Positions 16,163-25,637 of a stretch of DNA of 39,759 nt are shown piece after piece (position 1 is the stretch's first letter; each line of letters begins with the position of its first letter). The position numbers and the translations under genes were made by a program. Source of the stretch: Clostridia bacterium (GTDB taxonomy: Bacteria; Bacillota; Clostridia; TANB77; CAG-508). The notes under the pieces were generated by a model, which was given only the letters and a program-made list of their open reading frames with translations, was not told where the DNA came from and did no database searches. The stretch lies in the NCBI GenBank assembly GCA_017517685.1, contig JAFWYK010000008.1:1-39759 (forward strand), written 5' to 3'.

Positions 16163-19100
16163 ATGCAATTAAATTTAGTATATGGAAGAAGTGGAACAGG
16201 AAAAAGTGAATATTTACATAAAGATATTGCATCAAAAATTGGTACAAAAAAGATATTTTTAATTGTACCAGAACAATGCAATCTTTCTGCTGAAAAGAAA
16301 TTGTTTGAAGTATCTGGTAGAGAAAGTTTAATTGATGTAGAGATTCTTACATTAAGTAGAATGGCTTATCGTGTTGCTCAAGAAGTAGGTGAAAGTAAAA
16401 ATCATATATCTAAAGCTGGTAAAGATATGCTTATATATGATTTAATTACTAAACATAAAGATAAGTTAAATTTCTTAGGAAAATCTGATAAAAACATAGA
16501 TATAGTAAATAGAATGTTTACAGAGTTTAAGAAACATTCAGTTACTACAGAAATGCTTGAAAATACAATATTAGAAAATGAATATACAAACTTAAAATTA
16601 AAAGATATTAGTATGCTTTATAGTGAATATGAAGCAAAATTAAGCAATAATTTTATAGATGAAAATGATGCATTAACAATTTTAGCAAATGATTTAGAAA
16701 AAACAACAATGTTTGATGATTCGTTAATATATGTAGATGAATTCTTAGGTTTTACACCTCAAGAATATAACGTTTTTGAAAAATTGATTGTTAAAGCAGA
16801 TACTATTACAGTTGGTGTTTGCGTAGATGAAATTAGTAACAAATTAAATAAAGAAACAGATATATTTTATTTTAATAAAGTATTTGTAAATAAACTTATT
16901 AAAATTGCAAAAGCAAATAAAGTAGAAGTGGTAGAAACAAAATTAGAAGAACCTTATAGATTTAAAAGTGATGAGTTAAAGTTCTTAGAAAAATATTTAT
17001 ATGTTCCAACAAAAAAATATGATGGACAAGTTGAAAATATAAAACTATTTTTAGCAAGTAATCCTTACTCAGAAGTAGAGTTTGTGGCACAAAAAATCCA
17101 CAATTTGGTTAAAAGCTGTGGATATAAGTACAGTGAAATCGGAATAATAGCAGAAGATGTTGAAAGATATTCAGAAGACGCTAAAGTTATTCTAAATAAA
17201 TATGATATACCACTTTTTGTTGATGAGAAAAAAGAATTAAATCAAAATATATTAATTAAGTTTATTATTGCTATGATTGATATATTTGCAAAAGGGTGGT
17301 CATACGAATCTGTACTTAATTATTTAAAAATTGGATTATTACCTATAAAAAAAGAAGATATATATAACTTAGAAAATTATTGCATGAAATGGGGAATAAG
17401 AGGACAAAAATGGTATAATAGAAGCTTTGATTATGAAGAAATAAATGATAAACAAGAATCTTTAGAACAATTAAGAAAAGAAATTGTTTTACCACTTTTA
17501 AAGTTTAAAGAAAATGTATCTCAAAATCGAACAGCAATTGAAATTACAAAAGAGATATATAATTTCTTAATTGAAAATAGAATAAATGAAATTTTAGATT
17601 TAAAAATCAAAGACTATGGAAGTATAGAAGTATCTGATGAATATAATACAAGCTACAAATTACTAGTTAGTGTACTAGAAGATATTGCGCTGATTTTTAA
17701 TGATGAAAAAATAACTTTTGAAAAATATAAAGAGTTATTACAAGTTGGACTTAATTCTTGTGAACTTGGAAAAATTCCAGCAACTCAAGATCAAGTTGTT
17801 TTTGGAGATACAGAAAGAACTAGAAGCAATAAATTAAGAGTTGTATTTGTTATGGGAATTAATGATGGTAGTTTTCCTAAAGTAAATAAACAAGAAGGAT
17901 ATTTAAATGATGCTGATAGACAAGAGCTTGAAAAATCAGGAATAACTATTGCTAAAAATTCTATAGATAGTTTGTTCGAAGAACAATTTAACATATATAG
18001 AACACTTTCTACACCAGAAGAAACATTGATACTTTCATATAGTTCTTCAGATAAAGATGGAAAATCTATAAGACCATCAATTCTTATAAAAAAGATTAAA
18101 AGACTATTTCCAAATTTAAAAGAAGAAAGTGACGTTATAGAGAAAGTTTTCGTAAGAACAAATTATAAAGCTACATTTGAAGAGGCATTGAATGTATATA
18201 AAGAATATCTAGAGGGAAAAGAAATATCAAAAGAATGGGAAGATTTATTAAGATATTTTTATTTAAAAGATAGAAAGAGATTTAAAAGAGCTATATCTGG
18301 AATATATTATACAAATGCAGCTGAAGGAATAACTAAGGATAATATTGAAAAGTTATATGGATATAAATTAACAACAAGTGTATCTAAATTAGAAAGTTAT
18401 AGAAGATGTCCGTTTTCATTCCATTTAACATATGGACTTAAATTAAAGGAAAAAGATGAGTTAAAAGTTAATGCTTTAGATACAGGTTCTTTTATGCATG
18501 AAGTAATTGATATGTTCTTTAAAGATGTTGATGAAAATGGTATTAATATTAGCGAAATTGATGAAGATCAAATTAAGAGAATCATTAATAGAATTATGAA
18601 TGTTTTACTTCAAACAAGTAGATATTATATATTTACAAGTAATGCAAAATTTAGATTGTTAGCAAGAAGATTAAAAAAAGTAATATATCAATCAATTAGT
18701 TATATAATCTATTCTTTAAAATATAGTGATTATTCAATTTTGGGTCATGAAATAGAGTTTTCTAGAACAGGAGACTATAAACCAATAGAACTTGATGTTG
18801 ATGGAAAGAAAATTGAGATTATTGGAAAGATAGATAGAGTAGATAAGGCAGTTTTATCAGATACTCAATATGTAAGAATAATTGATTATAAATCATCATA
18901 TAAAGATATTGATATGAATCAGGTTATGGCTGGACTTCAAATTCAATTGATTACATATATGGATGCAATGTGTGAACAGTCTGAATATGAAGCTAGTGGA
19001 ATGTTATATATGGGGTTAATTGATAATGTAGTTAAAAATGCAAAGAATTTGACTGAGGAGCAAATAGAAAGTAAAATTAGAGCAAACTTTAAGATGAAAG

Positions 19101-19441
19101 GTCTTTTACTTGCTGATGTTTCTGTTATAAAAATGATGGATAATAAATTATCAACTGGTGCATCGGATATAGTTCCAGTGTATATAACAAAAGATGGTGA
19201 AATTAGTGAGAAAAAGTCAAGTGTAATTTCAAAGGATGATTTTAAATCGTTACAAGTTAAGGTAAAAGAGATTATTAAAGAAATTGCAAAAGAAATCTTG
19301 AGAGGAAGAATAGATATTAAACCATATAATTATAAAAAGAGAACAGGTTGTGATTATTGTAAATACAAGACAATCTGTATGTTTAACACAAATATAAAGG
19401 GAAATGAATATAATTACATTTCAAACTTTAAAGAGGAGTAA
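16163..19441 (+). CDS. addB: ATP-dependent helicase/nuclease subunit B (AddB)
   Basis: AddB pairs with AddA in the RecBCD-like enzyme that processes double-strand DNA ends for recombination. The P-loop GRSGTGKS is at residues 8-15. The C-terminal RecB-family nuclease domain is visible in order: GSFMHEVIDMFF, GKIDRVDK, RIIDYKSSYK, and QIQLITYMDA. The iron-sulfur cluster cysteines are Cys749 (YRRCPFSF), Cys1063, Cys1066 and Cys1072 (C-x2-C-x5-C), the same spacing as in Bacillus AddB. 1092 residues is in the family range. Unusually, addA does not follow; alr begins three bases after the stop. Confidence 0.95.
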   Translation: MQLNLVYGRSGTGKSEYLHKDIASKIGTKKIFLIVPEQCNLSAEKKLFEVSGRESLIDVEILTLSRMAYRVAQEVGESKNHISKAGKDMLIYDLITKHKDKLNFLGKSDKNIDIVNRMFTEFKKHSVTTEMLENTILENEYTNLKLKDISMLYSEYEAKLSNNFIDENDALTILANDLEKTTMFDDSLIYVDEFLGFTPQEYNVFEKLIVKADTITVGVCVDEISNKLNKETDIFYFNKVFVNKLIKIAKANKVEVVETKLEEPYRFKSDELKFLEKYLYVPTKKYDGQVENIKLFLASNPYSEVEFVAQKIHNLVKSCGYKYSEIGIIAEDVERYSEDAKVILNKYDIPLFVDEKKELNQNILIKFIIAMIDIFAKGWSYESVLNYLKIGLLPIKKEDIYNLENYCMKWGIRGQKWYNRSFDYEEINDKQESLEQLRKEIVLPLLKFKENVSQNRTAIEITKEIYNFLIENRINEILDLKIKDYGSIEVSDEYNTSYKLLVSVLEDIALIFNDEKITFEKYKELLQVGLNSCELGKIPATQDQVVFGDTERTRSNKLRVVFVMGINDGSFPKVNKQEGYLNDADRQELEKSGITIAKNSIDSLFEEQFNIYRTLSTPEETLILSYSSSDKDGKSIRPSILIKKIKRLFPNLKEESDVIEKVFVRTNYKATFEEALNVYKEYLEGKEISKEWEDLLRYFYLKDRKRFKRAISGIYYTNAAEGITKDNIEKLYGYKLTTSVSKLESYRRCPFSFHLTYGLKLKEKDELKVNALDTGSFMHEVIDMFFKDVDENGINISEIDEDQIKRIINRIMNVLLQTSRYYIFTSNAKFRLLARRLKKVIYQSISYIIYSLKYSDYSILGHEIEFSRTGDYKPIELDVDGKKIEIIGKIDRVDKAVLSDTQYVRIIDYKSSYKDIDMNQVMAGLQIQLITYMDAMCEQSEYEASGMLYMGLIDNVVKNAKNLTEEQIESKIRANFKMKGLLLADVSVIKMMDNKLSTGASDIVPVYITKDGEISEKKSSVISKDDFKSLQVKVKEIIKEIAKEILRGRIDIKPYNYKKRTGCDYCKYKTICMFNTNIKGNEYNYISNFKEE

Positions 19442-19444
19442 ATT

Positions 19445-20533
19445 ATGGATGTTACAAGACCAACAGTTATGGAAGTGGATTTATCTGCTTTTAGATATAA
19501 TGTAAAGCAAATAAAAGATAAAGTTGGGAAAGGCGTAGGAATTATGCCAGTAATTAAGGCTGAAGGATATGGCACTTATATTAATAGAAGACAAGATTTA
19601 TTAAATGAATTTGATATTGTAGCAGTTGCTACGGTTGATGAAGCTTGTTATATAAGAAAAAATGGATATCAAAAAGAGATTTTTGTATTAAATCAACCTT
19701 ATAAAGATGAAATAAATAAAATTATAGAAAATAATATTAGTATAGGAATTAGTTCAAATAGTTTTTTGGAGGAACTAGGTAAAAGAGATGAAAAAATAAA
19801 AGTACATATTGAAATAGGTACTGGAATGGGAAGAACAGGGATTAATCCTGCTAGAACAACTGAATATATTAATAAAGTAAAAGAATATTCAAATGTTATA
19901 ATTGAAGGAATATACACTCATTTATCAAGTGCAGACATAGATATTGAATATACATCAAAGCAACTAGCTTCTTTTGAAAGAGCAGTTAATGATGCTAAAG
20001 AATTAGTAGATTTAAAATATATTCATTCTTCAGCATCAAATGGAATATTAAATTTTCCAAATAGTTATTATAATTTAGTAAGACCAGGTATTATTTTATA
20101 TGGTTATGAATCATATGAAGAAACAAAAAATAAGATTAGCTTAAAACCAGTTTGTAAATTAAAATCAAAAGTAACATTTTTGAAAGAGGTAGCAGAAAAT
20201 ACTTCTATAGGATATTCAAGAAGTTATATAACAACTAAGAAAACAAAAGTTGCAACAATTCCAATTGGATATGCAGATGGATTGAAAAGAAGTTTATCAA
20301 ATAAAGGGTATGTTCTTATAAAAGATAAAAAAGCGCCAATAATTGGTAATGTATGTATGGATAGTTTTATGGCTGATGTTACAGATATAGATGATGTAAA
20401 TGTTGGTGACGATGTATACGTATGGGATAATGATAACATTACTTTAGAAGAAGTATCAGCTTTAGCAGGTACAATTAATTATGAAATGATTTGTACTATT
20501 TCAGCAAGAGTGCCAAGAGTTTTTATAAACTAA
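19445..20533 (+). CDS. alr: Alanine racemase
   Basis: The PLP enzyme interconverts L- and D-alanine and supplies D-alanine for peptidoglycan. The PLP lysine is Lys38 in VIKAEGYG (usually KANAYG, so the context is somewhat diverged). The second catalytic residue is Tyr257 in SIGYSRSY, followed by the typical IPIGYADG and the C-terminal IGNVCMDSFMADVTD motif. 362 residues is typical. ATG 19445 is read through the GAGGAG at the end of addB, so translation is probably coupled. The family also includes other amino acid racemases; alanine is the likeliest substrate. Confidence 0.93.
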   Translation: MDVTRPTVMEVDLSAFRYNVKQIKDKVGKGVGIMPVIKAEGYGTYINRRQDLLNEFDIVAVATVDEACYIRKNGYQKEIFVLNQPYKDEINKIIENNISIGISSNSFLEELGKRDEKIKVHIEIGTGMGRTGINPARTTEYINKVKEYSNVIIEGIYTHLSSADIDIEYTSKQLASFERAVNDAKELVDLKYIHSSASNGILNFPNSYYNLVRPGIILYGYESYEETKNKISLKPVCKLKSKVTFLKEVAENTSIGYSRSYITTKKTKVATIPIGYADGLKRSLSNKGYVLIKDKKAPIIGNVCMDSFMADVTDIDDVNVGDDVYVWDNDNITLEEVSALAGTINYEMICTISARVPRVFIN

Positions 20534-20544
20534 AGGAGAATAAT

Positions 20545-21345
20545 TTGAAAAAAATTGAAAATAAAAATATTATCTATGTTATAGATGATAATGTTGAATA
20601 TATACAATTTAAAAAGCTATTAGAGTATGGAATAAAACATGCTTATACATTAAAAAGAGATGGAGTTAATTTCCGTAGTACTAATCCAGAACTTGAGATG
20701 GAAAGTTATAATAAATTGTTTGATTCTTTAAAGTTAGATATAAATACATTTACAAAACCACTTCAAAAGCATACAAGCGTAGTGAAATGTATTGATAGGC
20801 CACATAAGAAAAAAGAACTTCCAAATATAGATGGATTAATAACAGATAAAAAGGGGATATCTTTATGTACTACAAATGCGGATTGCATATTATTTATGTT
20901 TTTTGATCCAGTAAAGAATGTTATAGCTAATGTCCATTCAGGATGGCGTGGGACCTTTCAAAAAATAGGTGAAAAAGCTATTAATAAAATGGTAGAATAC
21001 TATAAATGTAATCCTAAAGATATATTAGTGTTTATTTGTCCATCTATACGTAAGTGCCATTTTGAAGTAGATGAAGATGTAAAGGAACTATGTGAAGAAA
21101 TATTTGGATTCACAAATAGATTAGATGAATTTATTTTTAAAGGTGAAATAAAAGATGGTAAGCAAAAATACTATATAGATACTGTTATGATTAACAAAAT
21201 CATATTTAGAGATGAATGTGGTATCAAGGCAAAAAATATTATAGATTCAAATATCTGTAGTGTATGTCATAGTGATAAAGTTCATTCTTATAGAGCAGAA
21301 GGTAAAGATTTTAAATTAGCAACTGCGGTTATAAGCTTGGATTAG
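20545..21345 (+). CDS. YlmD/YfiH (LACC1-type) purine nucleoside phosphorylase family protein
   Basis: The family, once called multicopper polyphenol oxidase, has purine nucleoside phosphorylase and adenosine deaminase activity in studied members. Likely zinc ligands are His76 (QKHTSVVK), Cys114 (TTNADCILF) and His131 (NVHSGWRGTF). The C-terminus HSDKVHSYRAEGKDFKLATAVI is typical. The start is TTG 20545, chosen because AAAGGAG lies six bases upstream; a longer frame from ATG 20491 would overlap alr by 43 bases and has no ribosome site. The resulting 266 residues fit the family. The gene follows alr closely. In Bacillus ylmD lies near ftsZ, which is on the same side of this window but 14 kb away. 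Confidence 0.9.
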   Translation: MKKIENKNIIYVIDDNVEYIQFKKLLEYGIKHAYTLKRDGVNFRSTNPELEMESYNKLFDSLKLDINTFTKPLQKHTSVVKCIDRPHKKKELPNIDGLITDKKGISLCTTNADCILFMFFDPVKNVIANVHSGWRGTFQKIGEKAINKMVEYYKCNPKDILVFICPSIRKCHFEVDEDVKELCEEIFGFTNRLDEFIFKGEIKDGKQKYYIDTVMINKIIFRDECGIKAKNIIDSNICSVCHSDKVHSYRAEGKDFKLATAVISLD

Positions 21346-21366
21346 TTAATGCTGGAAAGGATGTTT

Positions 21367-21930
21367 ATGTTTAATTCATTAGTTGAAGTAGAAAATGAAG
21401 CAAGAAATTGTAATAAATGTAGTTTGTGTCAAAATAGAAAAAAGGCAATATTTGCAAATGGAAATAAAGAATCAGATATAATGTTTATTGTTGATTGGCC
21501 AAGAGAAGAAGAAGAGTCATCACAAGATTACTGGAACAGTAAAGGTGGTAAATTGCTATCACAAGCTTTAATAGGACAAGGAATAGATAAAGAGAAAATT
21601 TATATAACGAGTATGATTAAATGTAAAGTGGATGGAAAAGAACCCAAAAAAGAAGAAATTGATACTTGTTTAAATTATTTAAGAAACCAAGTGGTGGTTT
21701 TGAAACCTAAAATTATAGTTTTGATGGGCAAAGTGGTAATTAAAGAAATATTAGGCGTAGATAATCAAGTTTCAGTGGTGAGAGGAACATCGATTGAAAG
21801 AAAAGGAATAACTTATATACCGACTTATAATATTTTGGCTTTAATAAATGATGAAAGCAAAAAGATTGAGTTATGGGAAGATTTAGATTTATTAAAATCT
21901 GAATGTAAAAAATTAAATATAACAATATAA
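21367..21930 (+). CDS. Diverged family-4-like uracil-DNA glycosylase
   Basis: Four cysteines match the iron-sulfur cluster of family 4 uracil-DNA glycosylases: Cys15 and Cys18 near the start (NCNKC), then a C-x14-C pair in IKCKVDGK...IDTC. IYITSMIKC and KPKIIVLMGKVV also match the family. However, the GE-x-PG motif is replaced by VDWPREEE, and the C-terminal HP motif by IPTYN, so the usual uracil-binding residues are missing. It may be inactive or act on something else. ATG 21367 is preferred because GGAAAGG lies six bases upstream; ATG 21349 is possible and would give 193 residues. It ends at a bidirectional terminator. Confidence 0.8.
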   Translation: MFNSLVEVENEARNCNKCSLCQNRKKAIFANGNKESDIMFIVDWPREEEESSQDYWNSKGGKLLSQALIGQGIDKEKIYITSMIKCKVDGKEPKKEEIDTCLNYLRNQVVVLKPKIIVLMGKVVIKEILGVDNQVSVVRGTSIERKGITYIPTYNILALINDESKKIELWEDLDLLKSECKKLNITI

Positions 21931-21936
21931 ATAAAA

Positions 21937-21970
21937 AGAGAAAGATTAGTATTAATAATCTTTCTCTCTT
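21937..21970. terminator. Bidirectional terminator between convergent genes
   Basis: A 12-bp perfect stem (21937-21948 with 21956-21967) has T-rich sequence on the right and A-rich on the left, so it can work both ways. It overlaps the stop codon of the minus-strand metallopeptidase gene. Confidence 0.85.
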
Positions 21971-23079
21971 ATTTTATCTTCAAATAATAAATTTAGTTTT
22001 TTGAATAAATTCTTAAAGAAAGTAACACCATAAGTTACTTCATTTATTGTAGCAAGCTCTTGCGTAATAGAATCCATGTTTAAAATGTTTCCATATTTTA
22101 AAATGAATTCTTTCTTTTCTTCAAGTTTATTCATCATATCTATATAAAAGTCATTATAAAAGTTATAGTTTTCTGTGGTGATTATAACGTGTTTAAAATT
22201 ATATAAATCTTGTTGAAATTTTTGAATATCTTCAAGTGATTTGATATTATTTAAAGTATTTCCAAAACAATTTAGTAATATAGTATTTTGTGTTTCTAAA
22301 GTTTTTTCTAATATTAAAGCTTTTATATCAGCAATTCTTGAATTTATTTTTTTTATTTTATTTATACTTTTTAATTCTTCAGAACATATAGATAAGTTAT
22401 ATGTTTCTTCTGCAAGCATTGATTCATATTCTAATATTAAATCAAAGTTCTTTTCTATTTTTGCAAATGTTTTATATCCTGCAATAGCGGAAAATGTATT
22501 TTTAAATACATCATTACTATATAAAGTACTATGATATAGAGGGTAAGTTCCTGTAAAATATATCATTTCGTTTAATAATGCTGTTTGTATTGGATAATAA
22601 TCAGGACTGATTGTAGACAATTCCATATTATAGTATTTTGCAGTATCAGTAGGTGTGTCAGTTGCAATAGAAGCCATATATTGAACTGCTGCTTCGTTTA
22701 AACCAAGTCCAGAATGTGATTTTTCTAAATTATATAAACCTAAACGTAATAGTTTTCCATGATTATTTGTAACTTCTTGCACAAAATGTAAACATTCGTG
22801 CACAGCAAGAGTGTTTAAATCTTCTAAATTCATATCACTGCTAAAATAAATAGAATTATTCTTGTAGAAGTATTTAGCTGCAGCATCATTTGGCATTTCA
22901 GCTATATACATATTTAATCTTGCAATTGATATAAATAAATCATTTTGATCTATGTTGTGTTCAGGAAAAGCTTTAGATAGCTTTTCTGAGATGTTAGCAG
23001 CAATTTGATTTATTTGCATTGTATTAAGTTGACTTATTACATTTATACCTTCTTTTTTCAAAGTAGAATTAATGCTCAT
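21952..23079 (-). CDS. Predicted zinc metallopeptidase (HExxH, gluzincin-like)
   Basis: The 375-residue protein has HECLH at residues 94-98 in a hydrophobic helix (LAVHECLHFVQE), then GLGLNEAAVQY with Glu129 in a good place for the third zinc ligand, 31 residues later. This layout fits clan MA(E) metallopeptidases. There is no signal peptide or membrane segment, so it should be cytoplasmic. The C-terminal half (about 205-375) is helical and charged, without a recognised domain. On the coding strand AGGGAG precedes the ATG, and TATAAT lies at 23117-23112. It is the only confident minus-strand gene in the window and is divergent from the dockerin protease. Substrate unknown. Confidence 0.8.
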   Translation of the reverse strand: MSINSTLKKEGINVISQLNTMQINQIAANISEKLSKAFPEHNIDQNDLFISIARLNMYIAEMPNDAAAKYFYKNNSIYFSSDMNLEDLNTLAVHECLHFVQEVTNNHGKLLRLGLYNLEKSHSGLGLNEAAVQYMASIATDTPTDTAKYYNMELSTISPDYYPIQTALLNEMIYFTGTYPLYHSTLYSNDVFKNTFSAIAGYKTFAKIEKNFDLILEYESMLAEETYNLSICSEELKSINKIKKINSRIADIKALILEKTLETQNTILLNCFGNTLNNIKSLEDIQKFQQDLYNFKHVIITTENYNFYNDFYIDMMNKLEEKKEFILKYGNILNMDSITQELATINEVTYGVTFFKNLFKKLNLLFEDKIREKDY

Positions 23080-23356
23080 CTAAAACTCCCTTAAATCTTT
23101 AGTATATGTATATTATACAACAAATAAAATTAATATACATATCAAATCAATTAAGATAATATTACAATTGTGTTACAAAAACAATGTAAACAAAATTTAA
23201 TATATAGTGGTAAAAAACCGCAAAACCGCTATTTTCCGTAGTTTTATAGAAATTGCCAAAAACTCAAAAATGGCTCAAAACCTTGAAACTAGCTTGATTG
23301 AGCTATTTTAACATGCTATAATATAAGTAGATTGAAATTAGAAAGAGAGTAGATTC
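23080..23356. other. Divergent intergenic region, metallopeptidase / C1 protease
   Basis: The 277 bases hold the promoters of both flanking genes. The middle has a direct repeat of AAACCGC (about 23214-23229) beside small dyads such as GCCA...TGGC near 23255-23273. No open frame or RNA gene is apparent. The TAGCT-N6-AGCTA dyad at 23290-23305 covers the -35 box of the C1 protease gene. Confidence 0.5.
23294..23322 (+). promoter_or_regulatory. Promoter of the C1 protease gene
   Basis: TTGATT (23294-23299), a 17-bp spacer and TATAAT (23317-23322) with an extended TGC just before it. A 5-bp dyad (TAGCT/AGCTA, 23290-23305) overlaps the -35 box and could be an operator. Confidence 0.8.
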
Positions 23357-25594
23357 ATGAAAAAGTTTTATTTAAGCAAAGAGAAAGTTAAGATGGTTAC
23401 ATTTGGAACTTTCCTTTTTGGTGCGATTTTTTCAAATTCTGTTCTTGCAAACACAAATGATATTAAATTAATTACTACAGATGAATTTAAAGAATGGAAT
23501 AATTTATCGCAAGAAGAAAAATCTCAAACTGATATGCCAGCTACACATGTAGTTAACATGCCAGAGAGTATAATAAGTGAATATACAACTGAAGAGATTC
23601 CAAATCTATTAGCAGATTTATGTACTAATGTTAGTGGAATTATTGATTTAGAAAATGTTTCTGCATCAGCATCTTCAAGAAGATTTAATATGGCAGATAC
23701 ATTAAAAGTAAGAGTAGAGCATCAAGGTACAACAACACAATGTTGGGCTTTCTCAATCTTAAAATCAATGGAAACTAATATTGCTCTTACAACAGGTAAT
23801 AGAGCTTTAGGAAACTTTTCAGAAAGACATATGGATTATGCTACATCTAGAACATTTACAGATGGTATAAACGAAAATGGTTTCTATAGAGAAACTGGTT
23901 CTGGTGGTCTTCCAATAGCAGGTCTTGCTTATTTAACTAATGGTCAAGGTGCCGTTCTTGAGGAAGAATTACCATTTGTTGATAATGATAGAGCAAAAAT
24001 AAGTTTAAAAGAAATAGATATTGATCCTGATACAATAGTTACAGATTATACAATATTCCCAGGAATATATAAATCTTATACTAGAGATTCTTCAGGAAAT
24101 ACAATTTCTGTAAGTTATTTTAATGCACAAGGTAAATCATACACAGATGATGAAGTAAATGCAATTAGAAATGCTGTAAAAAACCATTTAGTAAATTATG
24201 GTGCTATTACGACAATGACTGGTGGTAACCATTCACAATATTATAATGGTTCGTCAGTGTTTGGATCAACTGCTTATAACTGTAATGATACAAGTAAAGC
24301 AAGAGATCACGCAGTTACAATTGTTGGTTGGGATGATGATTATTCTAAAGACAATTTCGCTAATGGTTCAAGACCATCAAGAGATGGTGCTTATATTGTT
24401 CTTAACTCATATGGTGAAGGTGCTTTTGATGATGGATATTTATATATTTCATATGAAGATACTTTTATCGAAAAAGAACTTTATGGTATTAGCGCAACAA
24501 GTAAAGTAGATTATGATCATTTATATCAACATGACTATTATGGTTCAATATTTAATATAGGTACAGAAAGTATTTCTACAGGATATTTTAGTAATATTTA
24601 TGATAGAGACGAAACAAAAAATGAGAAAATTGAATCAGTTGGTGTTTCTTTGGCATCATATGCTGAATTTGATGTTTATATAAACCCAAATGGTAGATCA
24701 ATGAAAATGTCTGAATTAATAAAGGTTGGTACATCAAATGGTGTTAAAGCGCCAGGTTACCATAGAATTGATATAACTCCAACAAAATTAACAGCAGATC
24801 AATTTGCTGTTGTAGTAAAACAAAAATCACAAGATGGAACATTTTTTGTTTCAACAGAAATAAAAGTAGATGGAACAGCATATCAAAATGTTGAGTCTGA
24901 TAATAAATCATATATTTCAATGGATGGTAGAACATGGACAAACATATCAACATTAAGTGTTGATGGTGTGGATATGAGTGATTCTGACGTATGTATTAAG
25001 GTGTTTACTTCTGAATTTAAAGAAGAACCAACACCAGAGCCAGAACCAACACCAGATCCTGAGCCTGAGCCAGAACCTGAACCAGAGCCAACTCCGGAAC
25101 CAAAACCGGAACCAGCTCCAGAACCTGAGCCAGAACAAGGGGAAGATAATAAAGAACCAGAGAAAAAACCTGAAGATGAGAAAAAAGAAAATGATTTAAG
25201 ATCTGAAAAATATACTATTACAGAAGATGGTTATATTATGAATATAAAACATAATACACAAATAGCAGAATTTTTAGATGAAATTTCAACCCAACTAATA
25301 ACATCTGTAACAGATGAAAAAGAAAGAGAGATTGAAGATCAAACTGAACTTGTAAAAACAGGAATGATTTTAAAGCTTTCAGACGGATCTAAATATAGAT
25401 TAATAGTAAGGGGGGATATGAGCCAAGATGGTAAAGTTTCATTAATAGATGTATCAAAATTATTGTTACACTATAATGAACAAAAAGGCTATGAATTATC
25501 TGGAGATCCAGTTAAAGCTGCAGATATGAATATAGACGGAAAAGTAAGTTTAATAGACTTATCTCAAATATTAACATTATATAATTCTTTATAG
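23357..25594 (+). CDS. Secreted papain-family (C1) cysteine protease with C-terminal dockerin
   Basis: The 745-residue protein begins with a signal peptide (about 1-31, basic start, hydrophobic core, ending VLA-N). A propeptide-like stretch precedes the C1 peptidase domain (about 110-375): Gln123 and Cys129 in HQGTTTQCWAFS, His318 in RDHAVTIVGW, and Asn350 in LNSYGEG (most papains have NSWG). A beta-type region follows to about 550, then a long Pro-Glu linker (about 555-614). A small domain (about 615-685) leads into a type I-like dockerin at 686-745 with two calcium loops, DMSQDGKVSLID and DMNIDGKVSLID. Its promoter is strong and its ribosome site AGAGAG is modest. The cohesin gene follows 91 bases later, which implies docking at the surface. 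Confidence 0.93.
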   Translation: MKKFYLSKEKVKMVTFGTFLFGAIFSNSVLANTNDIKLITTDEFKEWNNLSQEEKSQTDMPATHVVNMPESIISEYTTEEIPNLLADLCTNVSGIIDLENVSASASSRRFNMADTLKVRVEHQGTTTQCWAFSILKSMETNIALTTGNRALGNFSERHMDYATSRTFTDGINENGFYRETGSGGLPIAGLAYLTNGQGAVLEEELPFVDNDRAKISLKEIDIDPDTIVTDYTIFPGIYKSYTRDSSGNTISVSYFNAQGKSYTDDEVNAIRNAVKNHLVNYGAITTMTGGNHSQYYNGSSVFGSTAYNCNDTSKARDHAVTIVGWDDDYSKDNFANGSRPSRDGAYIVLNSYGEGAFDDGYLYISYEDTFIEKELYGISATSKVDYDHLYQHDYYGSIFNIGTESISTGYFSNIYDRDETKNEKIESVGVSLASYAEFDVYINPNGRSMKMSELIKVGTSNGVKAPGYHRIDITPTKLTADQFAVVVKQKSQDGTFFVSTEIKVDGTAYQNVESDNKSYISMDGRTWTNISTLSVDGVDMSDSDVCIKVFTSEFKEEPTPEPEPTPDPEPEPEPEPEPTPEPKPEPAPEPEPEQGEDNKEPEKKPEDEKKENDLRSEKYTITEDGYIMNIKHNTQIAEFLDEISTQLITSVTDEKEREIEDQTELVKTGMILKLSDGSKYRLIVRGDMSQDGKVSLIDVSKLLLHYNEQKGYELSGDPVKAADMNIDGKVSLIDLSQILTLYNSL
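25019..25199 (+). repeat. Pro-Glu linker repeat in the C1 protease gene
   Basis: About 60 residues are mostly alternating P and E (EPEP, PTPE, PEPK) encoded by a low-complexity tract, ending in a KKPEDEKK stretch. It links the catalytic part to the dockerin part. Such linkers are usual in cellulosomal proteins. Confidence 0.85.
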
Positions 25595-25637
25595 TAATTA
25601 TGTTATTAAAATGTAACATAAAAACTATAAAAACTAC

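Noticed and set aside
20491..20544. Longer N-terminus for the YlmD-family protein from ATG 20491
   Set aside because: It would overlap alr by 43 bases, lacks a ribosome site, and AAAGGAG is well placed for TTG 20545.
24953..25138. A Trp/Phe-rich small frame on the minus strand
   Set aside because: It is the antisense of the Pro-Glu linker of the protease; no ribosome site or other support.
25598..25621. 8-bp hairpin between the protease and cohesin genes as a terminator
   Set aside because: The stem is all but free of GC and no T run follows. Read-through from the protease gene is therefore possible in addition to the local promoter.
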